Part shown: in pieces, positions 24,466-33,080 of the stretch
Layout: each line of letters opens with the position of its first letter
How positions within the stretch are numbered: position 1 is the stretch's first letter
Assembly (NCBI RefSeq): GCF_000143965.1
Contig: NC_014365.1
Location: forward strand, 2,755,501 to 2,819,500
Direction: 5' to 3'
From: Desulfarculus baarsii DSM 2075
GTDB lineage: Bacteria; Desulfobacterota; Desulfarculia; Desulfarculales; Desulfarculaceae
Length of the DNA: 64,000 bases
Translations under genes and position numbers: made by a program
The notes under the pieces: model-generated
Databases searched by the model: none
Told to the model about the DNA's origin: nothing
What the model saw: the letters and a program-made list of their open reading frames with translations, nothing else

Positions 24466-25065
24466 CTACTTGACGAAGGTGCCGAACGTGGGCAGCACGG
24501 TCTTGCCGAAGATATGGTTGTTGAGCACCGCGGCCGAGGTGTAGATGCCGATCCAGCCGGAGACGTAGAGCAGGTAGCCGACCACCGGCTTGAACTCCGG
24601 CCCCAGCTTGCCCATGTCCAGCCCCACGATCAGCCACAGGGCGACGTCAAGCAGAATCACCAGGATGAACAGCGGCTTGGGGCTTTTGAGGTAGGCCGGA
24701 GTCACCGCGGTGAGGAAGGCCGCGCCGGCCATCCAGCAAAAGCCCTCGACCATGGCCGCCGGCTTGACCGCCCCCAGCACGCCCGAAAGCATCAGGAACT
24801 TCATCATCACCGAGATGGCCGCGCCGAACATGAAAAACGCGGCGAAGAAAAGAAACACGTTGCCACCGGTCATGTTGTGATCCTTGAGCTCCATGACGGC
24901 GACGGTGTATTGCACTATGCCGCCTCCGACCAGCCACGCGGCCAGCAGAGGCAGCCCCCCCAATTCGACATGACCGTTGAACACCGCGCCGAAGCCGAAG
25001 CAGGCGACAGCCAGGGCAGCCAATCCCGCCGGGCCGGGCGAGACGAAAGTGTGTTCCGTCGACAT
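24466..25065 (-). CDS. Acetate uptake transporter, GPR1/FUN34/YaaH (SatP) family
   Basis: This 199-aa protein has six predicted transmembrane helices. The N-terminal SPGPAGLAALAVACFGFG replaces the family's NPAPLGL entrance motif. Later family features are GGIVQYTVAVMELKDHNMTGGNVF and a C-terminal helix (YLLYVSGWIGIYTSAA). Family members take up acetate or succinate across the inner membrane. ATG 25065 with AGGGGAA upstream is preferred to a longer in-frame start whose extra 57 residues are polar and unlike the family. It lies upstream of the acyl-CoA synthetase on the same strand, suggesting an uptake-and-activation pair. Confidence 0.85.
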   Translation of the reverse strand: MSTEHTFVSPGPAGLAALAVACFGFGAVFNGHVELGGLPLLAAWLVGGGIVQYTVAVMELKDHNMTGGNVFLFFAAFFMFGAAISVMMKFLMLSGVLGAVKPAAMVEGFCWMAGAAFLTAVTPAYLKSPKPLFILVILLDVALWLIVGLDMGKLGPEFKPVVGYLLYVSGWIGIYTSAAVLNNHIFGKTVLPTFGTFVK

Positions 25066-25568
25066 GATCTTCCCCTGTTGTTTGGTTAGCAGGCAAATTC
25101 CGTTGCGCCCGGGCTCACGCGCCCGGTCTTTCGTCTGGTCCCGCGGCAGCCCTCCCTCCTCTGCCCGACGGGGCCTTTCGTGATTCAGCGCTGGCTTGTT
25201 CAAGCCGGCAAGCCAGCGATCTTCTTGTGCGCCCATTTTATGAGCGAGCGCTCAGTCATAACAGACGAAAAATGTGCCTCCCAACGATGCTCAAGCATTT
25301 CACCTGTTAGTTCAATAAATTGGCTGGCGGCCGTATTGGCCTGGCGCTGGCCATTGGCAAGGCGTTAGGCATGTTCCCCCCTGATTTCATGGCGTGTCAT
25401 GCCCCTCGGCGCTCCACATCCGCAACAACGTAAGACATACGCTAGAATTCCGATCACTATGACGAACATAGCTTAGAATATGCGCTTTCCAACAATCAAG
25501 GGGGGTATCGCATTTTTATTGAAACTTATGGCGGAATCCGGAGATTGGCGGCTGAAACGACACAAAAC
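25066..25568. other. Intergenic region between divergent acetate and RiPP-2 transcripts
   Basis: This stretch holds no convincing gene. It becomes AT-richer toward its right half and contains the TetR-type palindrome at 25240-25259. Short open frames here have no recognisable domains and no good ribosome-binding sites. It presumably carries promoters in both directions. Confidence 0.5.
25240..25259. promoter_or_regulatory. TetR-type operator-like palindrome upstream of acetate uptake genes
   Basis: ATGAGCGAGCGCTCAGTCAT is a 20-base palindrome with 16 matching positions, built on a core GAGCGCTC with ATGA/TCAT ends. This form is common for TetR-family regulators of fatty-acid and acyl-CoA genes. 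It lies about 175 bases upstream of the acetate transporter start. No TetR gene is in the window. Confidence 0.5.
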
Positions 25569-25619
25569 GCGCGCCAGGCGCGCAATTGGTTACAACCGCG
25601 ACGCGACTTCGGGTAAGAT
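25569..25619 (+). promoter_or_regulatory. Candidate promoter and inverted repeat for RiPP locus 2
   Basis: TTACAA at 25590-25595 and TAAGAT at 25614-25619 are spaced by 18 bases, about 54 bases upstream of the small-peptide start. Directly before the -35, GCGCGC-CAG-GCGCGC (25569-25583) forms a perfect inverted repeat that could bind a regulator. Motif evidence only. Confidence 0.35.
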
Positions 25620-25672
25620 ATTTACTAAATACTCCTGCCCCGCAACCGACGTACGCACCCAAGGAGGCGGAT

Positions 25673-25822
25673 ATGCAAAACAAAAAGGCCAACTCGGAGT
25701 TCACCCTCGAGGAACTGGAGCAAATCTTCGGCACGGCCGATCCCAAGATCCTGTTCTACCGCGACTATTGCCACGACATGAAGGAAGACGACGGCGGCGG
25801 CGACAAGGGCCCCGAAAGGTAG
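25673..25822 (+). CDS. Small peptide, candidate RiPP precursor of locus 2
   Basis: This 49-residue peptide has AAGGAGG at ideal distance from the ATG. The N-terminal half is a leader-like amphipathic segment (FTLEELEQIFGTADP), and the C-terminal half carries aromatic and acidic residues (FYRDYCHDMKEDD) and a Gly-rich tail (GGGDKGPER), with one Cys at position 33. It lies 139 bases upstream of the first of two paralogous rSAM genes, the usual position for a precursor. I do not recognise a named precursor family, so the role is inferred from position, size and composition. Confidence 0.6.
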   Translation: MQNKKANSEFTLEELEQIFGTADPKILFYRDYCHDMKEDDGGGDKGPER

Positions 25823-25961
25823 GCCGACGCTGTCAGTTGTCGTCGGCGCGCGCCGACGATGAAACCGACGGTCCCGGACGGGCGCGTCTTTTTCGAGCCG
25901 ACGCCCGGCCGGGGCCTTTTGGCGTGACCGTCACGCTTCATTTGTCCGGCCAGAGGCGACC

Positions 25962-26975
25962 GTGCGCAGCGACTCGAACACCACCCCCGTTTCCGGGCCA
26001 GGCTTTTTGGTGATCAGCCCCAGCCTGGATTGCAACAACGCCTGCATCTTTTGCTATGACAACTACCGCGTCAAAGGCTCGCGCCCGGCCGCCTCGGCCC
26101 AGGAGATCGCCGCCGACGCGGCGCGGATGGCGGCCCGCATGGGCGTGGGGGCCGTGGCCGTCAGCGGCGGCGAGCCCCTGCTCTACGCCGAACTGGAGCA
26201 ACTGACGCGGCTGCTCAAGGCCGCGGGCCTGTTTGTCTGCGTGATGACCAACGGCCGCCTGCTGGCCCGCGCCCAGCGCCTGGAGCGCCTGTTGGAGGCC
26301 GGGGTGGATCATTTTCACATCCCGCTGCATTCCGACGACCAGGCCGCGCATGACGCGGTGACCGGCGTCGCCGGCAGTTTCGCCCAGACCGTGGCCGGCC
26401 TGGCCAACGTGGCCGAGGTCAGGGCCCGGAGGCCGCTGGGCCTGACCGTGGTTCACGTCATGCACCGGCGCAATTATCGACGCCTGCCCGAGTTGGTCGA
26501 CTTCGTCGCGGGTTTCGCGCCCGATCACGCGCTGCTTTCCCATTGCATCGTCGAGGTGCAGTCGCCCAGGGAACACCTGGCGCTGCTGGCCCGCTTCGAG
26601 GACATCGCCCCCTTCGTGGCCCAGGCCCATCGGGTCGGTCAAGCGCGCGGCCTGCCGGTCTACGTCGAAAACGTCCCGCCGTGCATGATGCGCGGGCGCG
26701 AAGCCATCTGCGTGGATTTCCACAAATTCAACCGGTTGGCGGTCGGCGGGTTCAAAGCCGCCGGCGAGCGGGGCGAAGGCGGATTCGAGCCATTCGAGCA
26801 ATCGATCAAAAGCGGCCAACGCACCCACGCCGACCAGTGCCGACGCTGCGCCATCCAGGACTTTTGCGGCGGTTTTTATCGATCCTACATCGAGGCCATG
26901 GGCCAGCCCGACCTGGAGCCATACTCCGTGCAAGAGCTCAGAAGCCGCCAGGCCGCGGCCCGGCAAACATCATAA
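25962..26975 (+). CDS. Radical SAM protein with SPASM-like C-terminus (paralogue A)
   Basis: This 337-aa protein has the cluster motif CNNACIFC at Cys24/28/31, a VSGGEPLLY SAM-binding stretch and a C-terminal Cys group (CRRCAIQDFCGG) that probably binds an auxiliary iron-sulfur cluster. An internal ENVPPCMMRGREAICVDF block is shared with the next gene. The GTG start has AGAGG five bases before it. It follows the candidate precursor and probably modifies it. It resembles peptide-maturation rSAM enzymes more than sugar or cofactor enzymes, but the reaction is unknown. Confidence 0.78.
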   Translation: MRSDSNTTPVSGPGFLVISPSLDCNNACIFCYDNYRVKGSRPAASAQEIAADAARMAARMGVGAVAVSGGEPLLYAELEQLTRLLKAAGLFVCVMTNGRLLARAQRLERLLEAGVDHFHIPLHSDDQAAHDAVTGVAGSFAQTVAGLANVAEVRARRPLGLTVVHVMHRRNYRRLPELVDFVAGFAPDHALLSHCIVEVQSPREHLALLARFEDIAPFVAQAHRVGQARGLPVYVENVPPCMMRGREAICVDFHKFNRLAVGGFKAAGERGEGGFEPFEQSIKSGQRTHADQCRRCAIQDFCGGFYRSYIEAMGQPDLEPYSVQELRSRQAAARQTS

Positions 26976-26987
26976 GGAGCCCGCGTC

Positions 26988-28004
26988 ATGCCCGACGAAA
27001 ACACCTCGCCCACGCTGGAAAAACACGGCTTCGTCATCGTCGCGCCAGACATGCGCTGCAACAACAACTGCCTGTTCTGCTACGACAAGGACTCGCCCGT
27101 GGAGGCGCTGGAGTCGGTGAGCGTGAATGAACTGGTCGAGCGCACCCTGGCCGAGGCGGCCCGTCAGGGCATCCGGCGGGTGGGCGTCAGCGGCGGAGAG
27201 CCGACGATCTATCCGGGCATCGTGGACTTTGCCCGGCGACTGCGCGGCCGCGGCCTGGCCACCAGCATCCTGACCAACGGCCGCACCCTCAAGGACGCGG
27301 CCTGGCTGGAAGAGCTTTTGGACGCGGGGGTGGATCACTTCCACGTCTCGGTCCATTCCGACCTAGCCCACGAACACGACGCCGTCACCAGGGCCCCGGG
27401 CAGCTTCGACGACACACTGCAAGGCCTGTGCAACATCGACCAGGCCCGTCGCCGCCGCCGCCTGGACCTGACCATCGCCCACGTCATGCACCGCCGCAAC
27501 TATCGGCGTCTGGAGCATTTCGCCCGCTTCATCGCCCCGTTTGGGCCCTACTACGTCCTGCTGTCCTACAGCATCGTCCACCAGGCCTCGCCGGACGATC
27601 AGATGAACCTGCTGGCCCCCTTCGAGACGATCATGCCCGAGGTGTTGAAGGCCTGCCAAACCTTCGACGCCCTGGGCCAGAAGGTCTACGTCGACAACGT
27701 CCCGCCCTGCGTGATGCGCGGCCACGAACGCATCTGCCTGGATTTCCAGAAAACCAACAACCTCAACATCATCGGCCTGAAGATGCTGGGCCGCTCCGAG
27801 GGCAAGCGCTACAAGGCCGTGCGCCAGTCGATCAACAGCCACGAGCGGGCCTTTGCCGCGCAGTGCGCCGACTGCGCCATCCGGCCCTACTGCGGCGGCT
27901 TGCTGGGCTCCTACGCCGAGCACTTCGGCCAGCCGAAGCTGCGGCCCTACTCGCCCCAAGAAATCCGCGACCGCCTGAGCGCCGCCCAGGCGGCGGCCAA
28001 CTGA
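26988..28004 (+). CDS. Radical SAM protein with SPASM-like C-terminus (paralogue B)
   Basis: This 338-aa tandem paralogue of the preceding gene has CNNNCLFC at the same Cys24/28/31 positions, VSGGEPTIY, HVMHRRNYRRL, DNVPPCVMRGHERICLDF and a C-terminal CADCAIRPYCGG. It starts 12 bases after the previous stop with AAGGAG upstream. The pair may modify two sites of the peptide or work as a heterodimer. The aligned blocks run nearly end to end, indicating tandem duplication. Confidence 0.78.
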   Translation: MPDENTSPTLEKHGFVIVAPDMRCNNNCLFCYDKDSPVEALESVSVNELVERTLAEAARQGIRRVGVSGGEPTIYPGIVDFARRLRGRGLATSILTNGRTLKDAAWLEELLDAGVDHFHVSVHSDLAHEHDAVTRAPGSFDDTLQGLCNIDQARRRRRLDLTIAHVMHRRNYRRLEHFARFIAPFGPYYVLLSYSIVHQASPDDQMNLLAPFETIMPEVLKACQTFDALGQKVYVDNVPPCVMRGHERICLDFQKTNNLNIIGLKMLGRSEGKRYKAVRQSINSHERAFAAQCADCAIRPYCGGLLGSYAEHFGQPKLRPYSPQEIRDRLSAAQAAAN

Positions 28005-28015
28005 CGGCGCGGCCG

Positions 28016-29761
28016 ATGCGCGAAGCGCCCACGACGGGGCTGGGCTGGCGTCCTTGCGAAAACGCTGACGATGGCTGGCGCGAGAGCCTGCGTTTCGCCC
28101 TGTTCGCCGTCTCGCGCCATCCGCGCTCTTTTTTGGTCATCACGGCCCTGGTGCTGGTTTCGACGGCGTTGATCCTGCCCGCGCCGCTGATCTCCAAGGC
28201 CGTCGTCAACCTGGTCGTCAACGGCGGCGACCCCGGCCGCATCGTCACCCTGTCGGGCCTGGCCCTGGCGGCGGTGGCCTTCGAGCGCTTTGTCAGTTAT
28301 TGGCACGGGGTGGTCATCTTCCACCGCTTCCGCTGCCTGGTCCGCGATCTGCGGCGGCAACTTCTGGACCATCTGCTGCGGGTTCCCCTGCCCATTTTGC
28401 AACGCCTGGAGCCGGCCAACCTCAGCGCGCGCATCGCCAACGACAGCCAGAGCGTGTTGCAGGCCTTCTATGACGACCTCATTTCGGTCAGCGAAAGCTG
28501 CATCACCTCGCTGGCCTGCATGACGGCCATGCTGCTGATCGAGCCGCGGCTGGGCCTGTTGACGCTGGCGGCCGCGCCGGTCTATTTTTTCCTGCTGCAA
28601 CGCTTCGGCGGCCGCATCCGCGCCCTCACCGACGTTTATTACGACCACGGCGCCGCCAACAACGCGCTGTATTATCACCTGTTGGCCGCGCCGGTCATCG
28701 CCAAGATGCACTCCCACCGCTACGTGGTGGAAGGCTACGCCCGCTCCTGCCAACGGGTCATCGCCGCCGGCGACGCCATGATGGGCGCGCGGGCCATGTC
28801 CTACGCGGTGGTGCTGCTGATCGGCAACGCCCTGCCGGTGCTGATCCTTTTATTCAGCGCCCTGCTGATCCTGCAAGGCTCGTTCGACCTGGGCTCGTTC
28901 GTGGCCTTCACCGCCTTCATGGCCTATCTTTTCCCGGCGTTGCGCCGCGTGGTGGAGTATCTGGTGCGGGCCCAGGGCGGGGCGGTGGCCCTGCGCCGCG
29001 TCAACGAGCTGCTGCGCCTGCCCGTCGAGGGGCCGCCCGCGCCCGTGGACGAACGCATCGCCGCCGGCTCGACACTGGCCCTGCGCGAGGTGGCCTTTGC
29101 CTACGACGAAAACGGCGACGGCGGCCGGGGGGCCATCGGCGGGGTGAACATGTTGATCCGGCGCGGTGAACCGGTGGGCGTGATGGGCCGCTCCGGCGCG
29201 GGCAAGACGACGCTTCTGAAAATCATCGCCGGGCTCTACGAGCCGACGGCCGGCCAGATCACCATCGACGGCCGGCCCGTGGCCGCCGACGCCCGCCGCC
29301 AATTGAGCGCCTACGTGGAGCAGGAGCCCATTATCTTCGCCGATTCGCCCATCGAAAACGCGCGCCTGGGCCGCGACGACATCTCGCCCGAGCAGGCCCG
29401 CCAGGCCCTGGCGGAGGTGGGCCTGGCCGATCTGCTTTCGCCGGGGGCGGCCATCGAGCAAGACGGGGCCAACCTCTCGCTGGGCCAGAAAAAGCGCATC
29501 GCCCTGGCCAGGGGCCTGCTCAAAGGCGCGGCGGTCATCGTCATCGACGAACCCACCGCCGGCCTGGACGCCGACAACGCCGCCAGGGCCATGGCCCTCA
29601 TCGGCCGCCTCTGCGCCGACCGCTTCGTCGTCATCGTCTCGCACACCATGGACGTGATGGACCACTGCCGGCGGCTGTACCTGGTCGAGGACGGCCGCGT
29701 GCGCGAGGTCTCCCCGCCGCCACGGGCGGCAATCATCGCCGAGGACGCGCCATGCGCCTGA
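28016..29761 (+). CDS. ABC transporter, fused permease-ATPase (peptide exporter)
   Basis: This 581-aa protein has a six-helix exporter-type transmembrane domain (about residues 35-310) followed by an ATPase with Walker A GRSGAGKTT, signature LSLGQKKR and Walker B VIVIDEPTAGLD. It has no C39 peptidase, so leader removal in this locus must come from another protein, perhaps the M50-type protease at 33395-35122. ATG 28016 is chosen as the first start after the preceding rSAM stop. It overlaps the following rSAM gene by 10 bases. Confidence 0.83.
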   Translation: MREAPTTGLGWRPCENADDGWRESLRFALFAVSRHPRSFLVITALVLVSTALILPAPLISKAVVNLVVNGGDPGRIVTLSGLALAAVAFERFVSYWHGVVIFHRFRCLVRDLRRQLLDHLLRVPLPILQRLEPANLSARIANDSQSVLQAFYDDLISVSESCITSLACMTAMLLIEPRLGLLTLAAAPVYFFLLQRFGGRIRALTDVYYDHGAANNALYYHLLAAPVIAKMHSHRYVVEGYARSCQRVIAAGDAMMGARAMSYAVVLLIGNALPVLILLFSALLILQGSFDLGSFVAFTAFMAYLFPALRRVVEYLVRAQGGAVALRRVNELLRLPVEGPPAPVDERIAAGSTLALREVAFAYDENGDGGRGAIGGVNMLIRRGEPVGVMGRSGAGKTTLLKIIAGLYEPTAGQITIDGRPVAADARRQLSAYVEQEPIIFADSPIENARLGRDDISPEQARQALAEVGLADLLSPGAAIEQDGANLSLGQKKRIALARGLLKGAAVIVIDEPTAGLDADNAARAMALIGRLCADRFVVIVSHTMDVMDHCRRLYLVEDGRVREVSPPPRAAIIAEDAPCA

Positions 29762-31239
29762 GTTCGTTGACCATCTCGCGCCAGGCAAAGGGCCGGACCA
29801 TCCTGCTCAACTGCGCCAACGGCTGCGTGGACCTGTTGCGCGCCCCGCTGGTCGGCCCCGACGGCCGCCTCCGCGCCGACCGCCCGCCCGAGGTGACGGC
29901 GGCCCTGGCCCGGCGCGGGCACCTCACCGCCCTCGACCACCGCCAGGAGATGACCCTGCTGCGGGATTACGCGCGCCTTCTGGTGTTGCAAAACCGCTGG
30001 CTGCAACGGCGGAGCGGCTACGTGATGCTGCTGCTGTCCTACGCCTGCAACTTCGCCTGCGACTATTGCTACCAAAAAGACATCCGCCACGCGGTCGGCG
30101 GGCGTCGTTTCGGCCCGGCCGAGATCGACCTTTTTTTTGACGACCACGCGCCAGCCCTTTGCCCCGACGCACCGCCGGAAAACATCTGCTATGTGCTCTA
30201 CGGCGGCGAACCGTTGACGCCGGCCAACCGCCCCGCCGTGGAACGAACGCTCTTCAGGGCCGGCCGCGCCGGCTCGACGGTGGAGGCGGTGACCAACGGT
30301 TATCGCCTGGAGGCGTACCTCGACCTGCTGGGCCGGGGGCCGGGGCGCATCGCCAAGTTGCAGGTCTCCTTCGACTGCGATCAAAGCCTGCACGACCGCC
30401 GCCGCGTGACCCTGTCCGGCGGGCCCACCTTCGCCACCGTGCTGGAAAACGTCGTCCGCGCCGCCCAGACCGGCGTGGCCATCCAGGTGCGGGCCCACAT
30501 GCATCAGGGCCGGGCCGACGCCCTGCATTCCTTTTTGGCCACGATGGAGGCGCGGGGCCTGCTGGCCGCCGACAACGTCACCGTCTATCTTTCGCCCATC
30601 AAGCACGATTTCGCGGACCAACGCGACGAGCCCCTGGCCGAGAGCTGCCTTTCGGCCCGCGAGCTGGCCGCCCTGGCCCCCCTGGCCAACTCCGCCGTGA
30701 CCAGACGCCAACGCTTGCTGGCGCGCCTGCTGGCGGCCACAACCGGCCCCGGGCCGGCCAACACGGCCTTTTGCATGCGCTGCAAGGAAAATTGCTACGT
30801 GGTCGACCCCTTGGGCGGCATCTACGCCTGCTACGAGGAAGCCGGCCGGCCGGAGCTGCGCATCGGCGCGCGCCGGGGCCGGGCGGTGGAGTTTTTTCCG
30901 CGCCGGCGGCAAACCCTGGACGAAAACATCATCGCCCCCGATCCGGCGGAGATGGACCCCCTGGCCCTGATCACCGGCGGCCAGTGCGCCATGACCTCGC
31001 GGCGCATCGCCGCCCAGGGCCTGGCGGACACCAGGCCGGAGGCCGACCGGGAGTTGGTGGGCCAAGCGCTGGAGCTGGCCATCGACGATCATCTGGCCCA
31101 ACAGGGGCCGGAACCGGTCACGGCCCATCTGGCCATCAACTACGCCGACGACGGCGACCGCTCCCTGCCAAGCCTGATCGGACGCCTGGCGCCCTTTGGC
31201 CAACGGCTGGAGCGAGCCCTGTCCGCCGGCCGTCACTGA
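29752..31239 (+). CDS. Radical SAM/SPASM peptide maturase (long form)
   Basis: This 495-aa protein begins with about 90 residues that may form a peptide-recognition domain (PqqD-like in size; not clearly recognisable), then CNFACDYC at Cys99/103/106, VLYGGEPLT, and a C-terminal Cys set (FCMRCKENCYVVDPLGGIYACYEE) typical of SPASM auxiliary clusters. The start lies within the end of the ABC gene, so it is translationally coupled. SPASM rSAM enzymes of this size form thioether, C-C or C-O crosslinks in peptides; which one applies here cannot be told. Confidence 0.78.
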   Translation: MRLSSLTISRQAKGRTILLNCANGCVDLLRAPLVGPDGRLRADRPPEVTAALARRGHLTALDHRQEMTLLRDYARLLVLQNRWLQRRSGYVMLLLSYACNFACDYCYQKDIRHAVGGRRFGPAEIDLFFDDHAPALCPDAPPENICYVLYGGEPLTPANRPAVERTLFRAGRAGSTVEAVTNGYRLEAYLDLLGRGPGRIAKLQVSFDCDQSLHDRRRVTLSGGPTFATVLENVVRAAQTGVAIQVRAHMHQGRADALHSFLATMEARGLLAADNVTVYLSPIKHDFADQRDEPLAESCLSARELAALAPLANSAVTRRQRLLARLLAATTGPGPANTAFCMRCKENCYVVDPLGGIYACYEEAGRPELRIGARRGRAVEFFPRRRQTLDENIIAPDPAEMDPLALITGGQCAMTSRRIAAQGLADTRPEADRELVGQALELAIDDHLAQQGPEPVTAHLAINYADDGDRSLPSLIGRLAPFGQRLERALSAGRH

Positions 31240-31255
31240 GGAGCGAACGCCAATC

Positions 31256-32392
31256 ATGGGCTCGGCCATCGTCAACAAGGTGCGGCTGCTGACCATGCAG
31301 CCCACCAGCGCGTGCAACCTGCGCTGCCGCTATTGCTACCTGGGCCGCCACAAGGGCGCGGTCGTCATGGACCTCGCCGTGTTGCGCGCGGCCCTGGCCA
31401 GACTGGCGGCCGAAGACCTCCTGGGCCCCGAGTTGACCATCTCGTGGCACATGGGCGAGCCGCTGACCGCCGGCAAGGACTTTTTCCGCCAGGCCTTCGC
31501 GCTGACCGAACGGATGCTGGGCGGCGCGACCCGCCTCGGCCACAGCATCCAGACCAACGGCACGCTCATCGACGACCAGTGGGCCGCCCTGTTCGCCGAA
31601 CGCGACGTCAAGGTGGGCCTGAGCCTGGACGGCCCGACCGCCGTTCACGACGCCAACCGCGTCCTGCCCGACGGCTCGGGCAGCCACGCCAGGGTCATGG
31701 CCGGCCTGGACTGCCTGCGGCGAAGCGGAGTGCGCCCCTCGATCATCTGCGTGGTCAACCAAAGCTCCATCGACCGCGCCGAGGAACTGCGCGATTTTTT
31801 TCGGGCCGAGGGGCTCTGGCGGATCAACTTCAACATCGAGGAGATCGAAGGGGCCCACGAGCGCTCCTTCGTCAAAAGCGACGCCGACTGGCGGGAGCGC
31901 TATCGCCGTTTCCTGGCCGTCTTCCACGCCGCCGGCGTGGCCGTGCGCGACCTGGAAAACGTCAAATCATGGCTGGCCGACCGGCGGCCGCGAGCGGCCG
32001 GCGCGGCCCTGCCGCTGCATCACCTCTCCATCGACGCCACGGGCGGATTTTCCAGCTTTTCGCCGGAACTGCTGAGCGCCAGCCATCCGGCCCACGGCGA
32101 TTTCATTTTGGGCAATGTGACCAGCGACGCCATAGCCGCGGCCATGGGGGCCGCCAAAGGCCAGCGCCTGTGGGCGCAGATCAAAAAAGGCCTGTTGCGC
32201 TGCAAGGCCGAATGCCCCCACTTCGGGCTCTGCGGCGGCGGCTACCCATCCAACAAGCTCTTTGAAAACGGCTCGTTCGACAGCGCCAGGACCACCGCCT
32301 GCGAGGCGGGGATCATCATCCCCCTGGCGGTGGCCTCCCACGCGCCGGCGGTCGATGCGGCCCATGGCCGTGGCGCTCCTTCATATTTTTAG
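31256..32392 (+). CDS. GrrM-like radical SAM/SPASM protein
   Basis: This 378-aa protein has MQPTSACNLRCRYCYLG (Cys20/24/27), a WHMGEPLT variant of the GGEP motif, and a C-terminal CPHFGLCGGGYPSNKLFENGSFD block. That block is close to GrrM-type enzymes, which mature Gly-rich-repeat or cyclophane peptides. No Gly-rich repeat partner lies beside it; the nearest peptide is the NHLP-type gene 63 bases downstream. ATG 31256 is chosen since earlier in-frame starts fall inside the previous gene. Confidence 0.76.
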   Translation: MGSAIVNKVRLLTMQPTSACNLRCRYCYLGRHKGAVVMDLAVLRAALARLAAEDLLGPELTISWHMGEPLTAGKDFFRQAFALTERMLGGATRLGHSIQTNGTLIDDQWAALFAERDVKVGLSLDGPTAVHDANRVLPDGSGSHARVMAGLDCLRRSGVRPSIICVVNQSSIDRAEELRDFFRAEGLWRINFNIEEIEGAHERSFVKSDADWRERYRRFLAVFHAAGVAVRDLENVKSWLADRRPRAAGAALPLHHLSIDATGGFSSFSPELLSASHPAHGDFILGNVTSDAIAAAMGAAKGQRLWAQIKKGLLRCKAECPHFGLCGGGYPSNKLFENGSFDSARTTACEAGIIIPLAVASHAPAVDAAHGRGAPSYF

Positions 32393-32455
32393 TTGCAACA
32401 AATCGGGGCTTGTCGCAAGATATCGTCAGCATGTCAAGTATGCCAAGGAGATGTC

Positions 32456-32719
32456 ATGTCCTCGGATAATATGGCGCATTCCAGCGCGTGGGCCAAGGTC
32501 GTGGCCAAGGCCTGGGCCGACGAGTCTTACAAAAATAAGCTGCTCAGCGATCCGGCGGCGGTGCTGCGCGCCGAGGGCTTGGCCATCCCCGAGGGCGTGC
32601 GCCTGACGGTGCTGGAAAACAGCGCCACCCAGATCCATCTGGTGCTGCCGGTCGCGCCCAGTGACGCGGCCGACCTGGAAGACGCCGCCCTGGGCGAGCG
32701 CCTGGCCGCCGTAATCTAG
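32456..32719 (+). CDS. NHLP-type (nitrile-hydratase-like) leader peptide lacking an obvious core
   Basis: This 87-aa protein has the nitrile hydratase alpha-subunit-like leader fold: VVAKAWADESYKNKLLSDP, then LAIPEGVRLTVLENSATQIHL and VLPVAPSD. NHLP leaders normally continue to a Gly-Gly and a variable core. This one ends at ALGERLAAVI with no Gly-Gly and no residues left for a core. AAGGAG five bases before ATG 32456 fixes the start; an upstream in-frame start gives 21 extra residues with two Cys but no leader character. It could be a free-standing recognition or chaperone protein, or a precursor that lost its core. Confidence 0.72.
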   Translation: MSSDNMAHSSAWAKVVAKAWADESYKNKLLSDPAAVLRAEGLAIPEGVRLTVLENSATQIHLVLPVAPSDAADLEDAALGERLAAVI

Positions 32720-32732
32720 CCGCGCCAGTCGA

Positions 32733-32866
32733 CCGCATCAGAGCCGCGCGGTTGACGGTGCGGGAAGACACCCCCCGAGCTGACCCATCTGGCGCTGCCG
32801 GTGATGCCCATCGACGCCGAAGGCCTGGACGAGGCGGCCCTGAGCCAACGCCTGGCCCCTTATTGA
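32733..32866 (+). pseudogene. Frameshifted remnant of a second NHLP-type leader gene
   Basis: Directly downstream of the intact NHLP gene, translation gives RLTVREDTP, then after a one-base shift in a run of six C (32771-32776) ELTHLALPVMPIDAEGLDEAALSQRLAPY and a stop. This aligns without gaps to RLTVLENSATQIHLVLPVAPSDAADLEDAALGERLAAVI of the intact copy. The first half of the gene is missing. It shows tandem duplication followed by decay, and its end also lacks Gly-Gly, so the coreless form predates the decay. Confidence 0.75.
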
Positions 32867-33080
32867 GAACGCCGCGCGGCGCATGAGGGCCGATTGACCC
32901 GCCGGCGGCGCACGCTTCCGTCACGCGCCGTTGCCCGTCCACGCCCAGGGCGGCCCGTCGCGGCGAGGTAGTTGTATTATTTCGGCTTTGCCCTCCGGCC
33001 GCCTTGGCTGGCCCAAGCCCGAACGGACGTTGCCCGGCCCCGCCTCCCGCAAAACGCCCGCAACCGAGGATCGCCGCCCC

